NCBI RefSeq assembly: GCF_024166365.1
Contig: NC_064832.1
Location: 39,894,249 to 39,958,248, forward strand
Direction of reading: 5' to 3'
DNA: 64,000 bases
DNA from: Elephas maximus indicus
Lineage: Eukaryota; Chordata; Mammalia; Proboscidea; Elephantidae
The notes under the pieces are model-generated. The model was not told the DNA's origin. It worked only from the letters and a program-made list of their open reading frames with translations, and searched no databases. The position numbers and the translations under genes were made by a program. This document shows positions 57,664 through 64,000 of the stretch, piece after piece (position 1 is the first letter of the stretch; every line of letters begins with the position of its first letter).

Positions 57664-57805
57664 TGTTATGGATTGAACTGTGTCCCCCCAAAATATGTGT
57701 TGTGAATCTTAACCCCTATACTGGTAGTTATAATCCCAATTGGGATTGGGTTTTCTTCATTAAAGACAATATTAGTGTAGGGTGTATCTTAAGTCAATCT
57801 CTTTT
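57664..57805 (+). repeat. MLT1-like LTR fragment
   Basis: Starts tgttatggattgaactgtgt. It is the plus-strand counterpart of the LTR family at 45069 and 60664 (shared 'cttaagtcaatctcttttg'). Confidence 0.7.
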
Positions 57806-58168
57806 GTTCATTTTCAAATTTTCCAGTTACCCTAAACAGAATCTCAGTGTCCCCTAAGCTAAGCACTGAGTTCCCCTTTTGCCCTCTCTTCCTCTCACCC
57901 CTGGTAACCACTAATAAACTTTGGTCTCTATACGTTTGCCTATCCTAGATATTTCATATAAGTGGGATCACAGTGTTTTTCCCTTTGTGGCTTATTACAT
58001 TCAGCATAATGTTTTCAAGATCCATCCATATCGTAGCATGAATCAGGACTTCATTTCTTTTTATGGCTGATTAATATTCCATGATATGTACGTGCCACAT
58101 TTTATTTCTCCACTCATCCATTGACAAACATTTAGGCTGTTTCCACCTTTTGGTGCATTTGAGATTTT
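57806..58168 (-). repeat. L1-type 3' end, antisense
   Basis: Contains 'ctggtaaccactaataaact', 'atttcatataagtgggatca' and 'ggctgattaatattccatga'. Confidence 0.85.
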
Positions 58169-58179
58169 TAATCTCTATT

Positions 58180-58555
58180 GTTGTTAGGTGCCGTCCAGTT
58201 GGTTCCAACTCATAGTGACCCCATGTACAACAGAATAAAACACTGCCCAGTCCTGTGCCATCCTCACAATCGTTGTTATGTTTGAGCCCATCGTTGAAGC
58301 CACTGTGTCAATTCTTAACATGTCCAAGTAAGTGAGAAGAATTCTTACCATCCTCCCTTCTAAGGAGCATTCTGGCTGTACTTCTTCCAAGACAGATTTG
58401 TTCGTTCTCCTGGCAGTGCATGGTGTATTCAATATTCTTCACCAACATCATAATTCAAAGGCATCAACTTTTCTTTGGTCTTCCTTATTCATTGTCCAGC
58501 TTTTGCATGCGTATGAGACGACTGAAAAAACCATATATCAGGACGTATTGAATCA
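58180..58555 (-). repeat. RTE (BovB-clade) LINE fragment, antisense
   Basis: The minus-strand frame from 58432 to 58184 contains AQDWAVFYSVVHGVTMSWNQ, the RTE ORF C-terminus. The plus-strand ORF at 58332-58586 is its antisense. Confidence 0.88.
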
Positions 58556-58561
58556 GAAATT

Positions 58562-58925
58562 TCTATATGATACAAAGAGGAAATGAATACAGTTCCAACA
58601 CATGGAAACAACCTAATTTTCCCAAAACAGTTAAAACACAGGAAACAACTCAGGCCAGCTTGTAATTGTTCTTCTAATTCTTAAGAAATCATAAAAATAA
58701 ATAAATTTGAGTTGGAAAGCTTGCCCTCTAGTGGGGAAACAAGGAATTCGCCACACACTTCAAAGTTTCAGAAAAGCAGTTACTGCCCTGAACCACGTGC
58801 GCGTTGTCCAGAAACAAATGTGAGTGCCTGCTATGGGCTTAGCCTGGACACTGCCCTCAGGGCACTGACTCCACCAGCCCAGTGCAACAGAGTGAGATAG
58901 TACATGCTTGCAAGCAGGATGACAG
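58562..58925. other. Unassigned sequence
   Basis: Nothing recognisable. Confidence 0.4.
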
Positions 58926-59010
58926 AGAGGAAGGAGCACACAATTCAAAGTCGGAAGCAGCAGGTTTGAATCCTGCACTGCCACTGAGAAGCTGAGCAAT
59001 GCTGGGGAAA
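58926..59010 (+). repeat. MIR SINE fragment
   Basis: 'caggtttgaatcctgcactg' and 'ccactgagaagctgagcaa'. Confidence 0.65.
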
Positions 59011-59028
59011 ACTTATATCCCATGAGCT

Positions 59029-59184
59029 TAAACCAAACCCATTGCTACTAAGTCGATTTCAACTCAGGGCAACTCCCTGTGTTACAGGGTAGAACTGCTG
59101 TGTAGGGTTTCCTTGGACTTTCTTCTGCAATGCTGCCAGGTGGGTTCAAACCACCAACATTTCAGGTGCGCCATCCAGGCGACC
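59029..59184 (-). repeat. AfroSINE-related SINE, diverged
   Basis: Tail 'accaaacccattgctactaa' and body 'ctgccaggtgggttcaaacc'. Confidence 0.8.
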
Positions 59185-59261
59185 ACCCATTAGCTTCGTG
59201 CCATATAAAATGGGGATGATAATGATGCCTCTCCCACAGGGCAAGAAAATAAAAAATAAAC

Positions 59262-59419
59262 GAAAAACCCCATTGCCGTTGAGTCGATTCTGACTCATAG
59301 TAACCCTATAGGACGGAATAGAACTGCCCATAGGGTTTCCAAGGAGCAGCTGCTGGATTCAAACTGCTGACCTTTTGGTTAGTAGCCAAGCTCTTGACCC
59401 CTGTGCCACCAGGGTTCCC
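59262..59419 (-). repeat. AfroSINE
   Basis: Complete copy of the shorter subfamily; agggcaa repeats on both sides. Confidence 0.9.
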
Positions 59420-59726
59420 CATAGGGCAACTGTTAGGTCACATGAGAGTTTAGTGAAAATACTTAGTAACTGCGAGCATTTATCATTCAACAAATATTTA
59501 GAATACTTACTTTGTACAGAGCTCTGTGCTTGGTGTCAAAACAGACCAGGTCGGTGACCTTAGGGAGCTTAAAATCAAGCGAAATAAATGTATGTCATCA
59601 AGTGCCTGGAATAGCTCAGCTGCTAACAAAATGGTCGGCAGCTCACAATGTAGTGTATTAAGTCACCTCAACTTTCTTACTTTCATCTTGTGTGTAGAAT
59701 ACGTAGATGTATATCTATATACATCC

Positions 59727-59893
59727 AGTAAACCAGTTGCTGTCAAGTTGGTCCGGCCTCACGGTGACTCCATGTGTGTCAGAGTGGAGCTGTGCTCCAT
59801 AGGGTTTCAATGGCTGATTTTTCAGAAGTAGATTGCCAGGCCTTTCTTCTGGGGTACCTCAGGTAGACTAGAACCACCAACCTTTCAGTTAGC
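59727..59893 (-). repeat. AfroSINE-related SINE, inverted pair member
   Basis: Body 'tttcaatggctgatttttca' and head remnant 'acctttcagttagca'. It faces the plus-strand copy at 59912 across a (TA)n spacer. Confidence 0.82.
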
Positions 59894-59911
59894 ATATATA
59901 TATATACATAT

Positions 59912-60050
59912 GCAGTTCAGGCCCACCTGGAGGCGCCCCAGAGGAAAGGCCTGGTGATCTGCTTCCAAATGGTCATAGCCATGGGGACCCTGTGGAGTGC
60001 AGTTCTACCGTGCAACGTTGCCAGGAGTTGGAGTTGTCTTGGTGGTAACT
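59912..60050 (+). repeat. AfroSINE-related SINE, inverted pair member
   Basis: Starts inside the head (gcagttcaggcccacctgga) and ends 'gttggagttgtcttggtggt'. Confidence 0.8.
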
Positions 60051-60082
60051 AGAATACGTCTCATTTCATAGATGAACAGGCA

Positions 60083-60240
60083 GAGTGTGCGTGTGTGTAT
60101 AAATACATACTATATGTGTGTGTCTATTATATACACTGTATATATATACACTCATACTGTCAGTAAAAGGATTGACTCTCCCACATTAGATAGACGTACA
60201 GTGTGTGTGTGTATAATGTATGTGTGTGTATATATATAGT
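60083..60240. repeat. (TG)n/(TA)n microsatellite
   Basis: Mixed TGTG and TATATA tracts. Confidence 0.9.
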
Positions 60241-60620
60241 CACTAAAGTGGGTTGAATCTCCCAGATTACCTTGACATGGTTTATCAAAACCTTAGAACC
60301 CTGCACGTACAGTGAGGATATTGTTATTCTTTTCTTCCTATGAGCTTAAAATTCTTGATCTAAGCCTCTTCTAAAGGATAAGCACCAGCAGCTTCAGAAA
60401 TTTGTATTTTCTTAACAAAGTATCCCTTTATTGAAGACTTAGGATCAAAAGAAAAAAAATAACTTAAAGGATATAGGAAATTATACTCCATTTCAAAGAA
60501 AGAAATGTGAAAACACTACGGAGGCAATTTTGAGAAATCTGTTACCACCTTCTCTGTATTGTAACTGGTAATCTACATAAAGTTAAGGTTAGAATTCAAG
60601 TTTTGTCTTTATATTACAGG
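60241..60620. other. Unassigned AT-rich sequence
   Basis: Nothing recognisable. Confidence 0.4.
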
Positions 60621-60663
60621 TAATTCCCGACTTATGATGTATTTGAGTTATGATGAACCACAC

Positions 60664-61165
60664 TGCCTTAATCATCAATTGCTGCTACAACAGAAATAAC
60701 ACAAATGGATGGCTTTAATGAAGTGAAATTTATTCTTTCACTGCCTAATAGGCTACAAGCTCAAATTCAAGGCATGAGCTACAGGGGATGGCTTTCCCTG
60801 TCTGCCAGCTCTGGAGGAAGGTCTTTCTCAGCAATCTTCCCCTGAACTAGGAGCTTCTCTGCCTAGGAACCCCAGGTCCAAAGGACACACTCTGCTCCCG
60901 ATGTTGCTTTCTTGGTGGTATGAGGTCCCCAAATCTCTGCTTGCTTCCTTTTCCTTTCATTTCTTGAGAGATAATGGGTGGTACAGGCCACACCCCAGGG
61001 AAACTCCTTTACATTAGATGTGACCTGTTAAGGGTGTTACAATCCCACCCCAATCCTCTTTAACATAAAATTACAATCACAAAATGGAGGACAACCACAG
61101 AATACTGAGAATCATGGCCTAACCAAGTTGATACACACATTTTTAGGGGGAACACAATTCAATCT
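60664..61165 (-). repeat. MLT1-like solitary LTR inside an older repeat
   Basis: The LTR begins 'tgccttaatcatcaattgct' and ends 'cacaattcaatctatgac'. On both sides the flanks (cccgacttatgatgtatttg; atcttatcgttaggaatatg) appear to belong to one older DNA-transposon-like repeat. Confidence 0.7.
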
Positions 61166-61804
61166 ATGACACACACAACAGCCATCCATTTGTTGTTGCT
61201 GCAGTTTTTGTACATCTTATCGTTAGGAATATGTATGTATTAAAATATATCTGTAAGGTTATATGTAATGTGTAATGTTTTCAACCCCCAAAGACCAATA
61301 AAGATCAGATTTATAAGGATACTGATAATAAAAGGCAATAGTAAAGAAAACAAAAAAATAAATAAAAAATGAGGTACTCCACTCACATCAGAACTGACTT
61401 ACAACAGAGTCGTGGGGCTGGGATCCTGTCATAATTCGGTGACTATCAGTAACTGATTTCAAGATCTATTTCCAACTGATCCTGCCACTGCAGCTCTCAT
61501 CTGAGAAACAGCAAGCGGAAACTTGGGTCTCCATGCCTTTCCAGAATGTTTTCTGATCTTCTGCTGTTACAGGCGATGAAAGTCACCTAGCACATCATTG
61601 CTTTTTCAGTAGGAGCTAAAATCTACCGAATAAGGGGAAGTGTGACTAAAACAAGATTTTGTTAGGTTAGGAAATGGTAGCTGCTGAGAATAGTTACATT
61701 TTGAAGGAACTAAACTCTTGTACAAGACTGTACTTCCAATCTATTTGGAATACAAAATAGTAAGCCTTTCAAATAAACCATTATGCATATTTTACCATTA
61801 CCTA
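61166..61804. other. Flank of the LTR, mostly unassigned
   Basis: The first 270 nt may be the other half of the repeat interrupted by the LTR. The rest is unassigned. Confidence 0.4.
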
Positions 61805-61809
61805 CTGTG

Positions 61810-62305
61810 ATGGTTAAAAAGCAAAGATGTCACCTTGAAGACTAAGGTACGCCTGACCCAAGCCGTGGTGTTTTCTATCACCTCATATGCATGTGAAAGC
61901 TGAACAATGAATAAAGAAGATCGAAGAATAATTGATGCCTTTGAATTATGGTATTGGTGAAGAATAATAAATATACCATGGACTGCCAAAAGAACCAACA
62001 AATCTGTCTTAGAAGTACAGCCAGAATGCTCCTTAGAAGCAAAGGTGATGAGACTTAGTCTCACATACTTTGGACATGTTATCAGGAGGGACCAGTCCCT
62101 GGAGAAGGACATCATGCTTGGTAAAGTACTGGTTCAGCAAAAAAAGAGGAAGACCCTCAACAAGATGGATTGACACAGTCGTTGCGACAAGGGGCTCAAG
62201 CATAACAACAATTGTGAGGATGGCACAGGACTGGACAGTATTTTGTTCTGTTGTATATGGGGTCGCTATGAGTCAGAAATGACTCGACAGCATCTAACAA
62301 CAATC
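61810..62305 (+). repeat. RTE (BovB-clade) LINE fragment, 3' end
   Basis: Contains 'accccaagccgtggtgtt'-like, 'gaaggacatcatgcttggta' and an ORF (62070-62282) with KKRGRPSTRWIDTVV. It ends 'actcgacagcatctaacaac'. Broken frames. Confidence 0.88.
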
Positions 62306-62309
62306 ATTG

Positions 62310-62735
62310 TGATGGTTAATGTTGTGTGTCAACTTGGCTAGGCTATGATTCTCAGTGGTTTGGCAGACAGTATGTATCACCTCCCATTTTGTGACCTGAC
62401 ATAACCAGCTAATCAGTTGGAAGGGAGTTTCCTTGAGGTGTGGCCTGCATTCATGGTGTAAACGAATGGTCTGGCAAAGCTCGCTCTCTCTCGATCCTGC
62501 ATTCATCTCATCATCCTCTGACCTCAGATTCTTGGGACATATGAAGCCTTTAGCCTGCCGCCTGACCTGCCACCATGTGAGTCAGGAGAAGCCTCCAGCC
62601 TGCCACCTGACCCACAGATATGGGACTTGCCAGCCTCCACAATTGCATGAGCCATTTTTTTGAAATAATTCTCTTTATACATATTTATACATAGGCTTCA
62701 CTGGTTTTGCTCCTCTAGAGAACCAGCCTAAAACA
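62310..62735 (+). repeat. Old ERVL-type LTR
   Basis: Starts gtgatggttaatgttgtgtg and ends 'ctctagagaaccagcctaaa'. 'attgcatgagccatttttt' matches the end of 54208-54545. Inserted next to the RTE tail. Confidence 0.65.
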
Positions 62736-62866
62736 CCTACATAATCTATAACCTGAACTTTACAATTTACATGGAAGTAAAAATACTGTATCTGCTCTTT
62801 ATATTATGTGTTATTAAGTATGAGTCAAAAAAAAAAAAAAAGTAAAACCTCTCATCTAAAAAAAAA

Positions 62867-62990
62867 AAGGTCAGCAGTTCAAATCTACCAGCTGCTCCTT
62901 GGAAACCCTATGGGGCAGTTCTACTCTGTCCTACAAGGTCGCTAATGACTCAGAATCGACTTGATGGCAACAGGTTCGGTTTGGTTTTGG
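62867..62990 (+). repeat. AfroSINE, head truncated
   Basis: Begins aaaaggtcagcagttcaaat after an A-run and ends 'gacttgatggcaacaggttc'. Confidence 0.85.
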
Positions 62991-63109
62991 CTAACACACA
63001 TAGCTCCTTTGCAAAACTTGAACAAGGCATCTCTCTGGGTGGACAAATTGCCAAAAGATGGCCCCTACTGAGAAGAACTGAGACAGATTTCACTGTCTAA
63101 CATGGCAGC

Positions 63110-63242
63110 CACTTGCCACCTGTGCCTATTTAAATTAATTAAAAATTTAATGAAATTTAAAATCCAGCTCCTAAGTCACACTAGCCACATTTCAAATGTT
63201 CAATATTCACACGTGGCTAGGGCTACCATATTAGATACTGCA
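63110..63242. repeat. hAT-type DNA transposon fragment, tentative
   Basis: 'cactagccacatttcaaatg' and 'cacgtggctagggctaccat' are typical of an old MER-type element. Similar text occurs at 29340-29420. Confidence 0.55.
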
Positions 63243-64000
63243 GATTAAATAGACACATAGATAATATATAAATTGATAGATAGATACATAAATGCATAGA
63301 GAAAACTCTGAAGATATATTCACCAAATTGTTTTTTCTGGAAATAGAGGGAGGTAAAGGACAAGGGGATAATTTTTATTCTTTTGATATCTGTACTGACT
63401 GAGCTTTTTAAAGGAGGAATAGATGAAAGTACGATTAATAACATTTTAAAGATAATGAAGAGAAGAGTCAACACTGTCAAGTGTTGCTGAGAAAACAAAA
63501 CAGGCAAGGACAGAAAACTTTCCTTTATACCTGGCAATATAGAGGCCATGGGTGACCTTTTCAAGAGTCGTTTCAGTCAGGGTGAACTAATGAGCAAGCC
63601 AACTTCTCTCTCAAGAAAAGGAGAGTATGGTGGTGGGTGAGGTGGAGTGGAGGGAGGATTCTGCTTGGTTCTAGTGGTAAAGTGGAAGTGATCTGGGCCA
63701 TACATGCTGAAGGAAAGACTGGTTGGTAATGGGGTAAGGAGATGACAGACGAAGCCCAGTTTCCCAAGAAGGAGGAAGTTCTATCACTGAAAAAAAAAAT
63801 ATATATATATATATATTTTTTTTTTTCAGTGGGACAAAGACAAATGGATAGGAGGTGGAGATGGAAGTTGAAGGAGCTCTTGATTAATGGTTTCTACTTT
63901 TAAGGGAGAATCAAGGTCCCATGCTCAGAGCAAAAACACTACTTTCTCCTCAGCTTTTCTCCTGACACTGTATGAAAAAAATAAATCTCTCAGGAGTTTT
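63243..64000. other. Unassigned sequence to the window end
   Basis: Apart from GATA-type repeats near 63250-63290 and the palindrome at 63785, nothing recognisable. Confidence 0.45.
63785..63831. repeat. Short palindrome with A/T run and (TA)n core
   Basis: cactgaaaaaaaaaa at 63785-63799 pairs with ttttttttttcagtg at 63817-63831, separated by (TA)n. Confidence 0.9.

Noticed and set aside
1-64000. CRISPR arrays, bacterial promoters, attachment sites or plasmid origins
   Set aside because: The sequence is a vertebrate nuclear locus; no regularly spaced direct repeats of that kind were seen.

Overview
This is mammalian nuclear DNA from an afrotherian, most probably an elephant or close relative. 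The window is packed with tRNA-headed SINEs of the AfroSINE type whose 3' tails match fragments of an RTE (BovB-clade) LINE in the same window. This SINE/LINE pairing is typical of Afrotheria. MIR, L2, L1M, MER5 and MLT1-like remnants are the usual old placental background. There are no operons, ribosome binding sites or CRISPR arrays.

One protein-coding gene is present: RGCC (regulator of cell cycle, also RGC-32), on the minus strand. All five exons can be placed, from the start codon at 28360 to the stop at 15758, and every intron has GT-AG ends. The spliced product is 137 residues with no frameshift or premature stop. A GC-rich, CpG-dense promoter with a TATA-like box (28556-28561) lies upstream, and an AATAAA signal (15387-15392) lies at the end of the 3' UTR.

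Layout. Positions 1-15.3 kb lie downstream of RGCC and hold repeats, including one long L1 3' end (12062-14030), plus unassigned sequence. RGCC occupies about 15.37-28.53 kb. From 28.6 to 64 kb is upstream intergenic sequence in which I find no exon of another gene. It is a layered record of transposition: L1M 3' ends on both strands, three copies of one L1-type 3' UTR, solitary MLT1-like LTRs, six RTE fragments, and about forty SINE copies, many with visible target-site duplications.

The most unusual structure is a perfect 78-bp inverted repeat with a 2-nt spacer at 41752-41909, which I cannot assign to any family. Other points of interest are nested insertions that give relative ages, a dimeric SINE bounded by one target-site duplication, an L1 with a twin-priming inversion, repeated SINE insertion at the same target, and a diverged direct duplication inside RGCC intron 2. 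Repeat boundaries were read by eye and are approximate to some 5-20 bases. Family names come from memory of consensus sequences.
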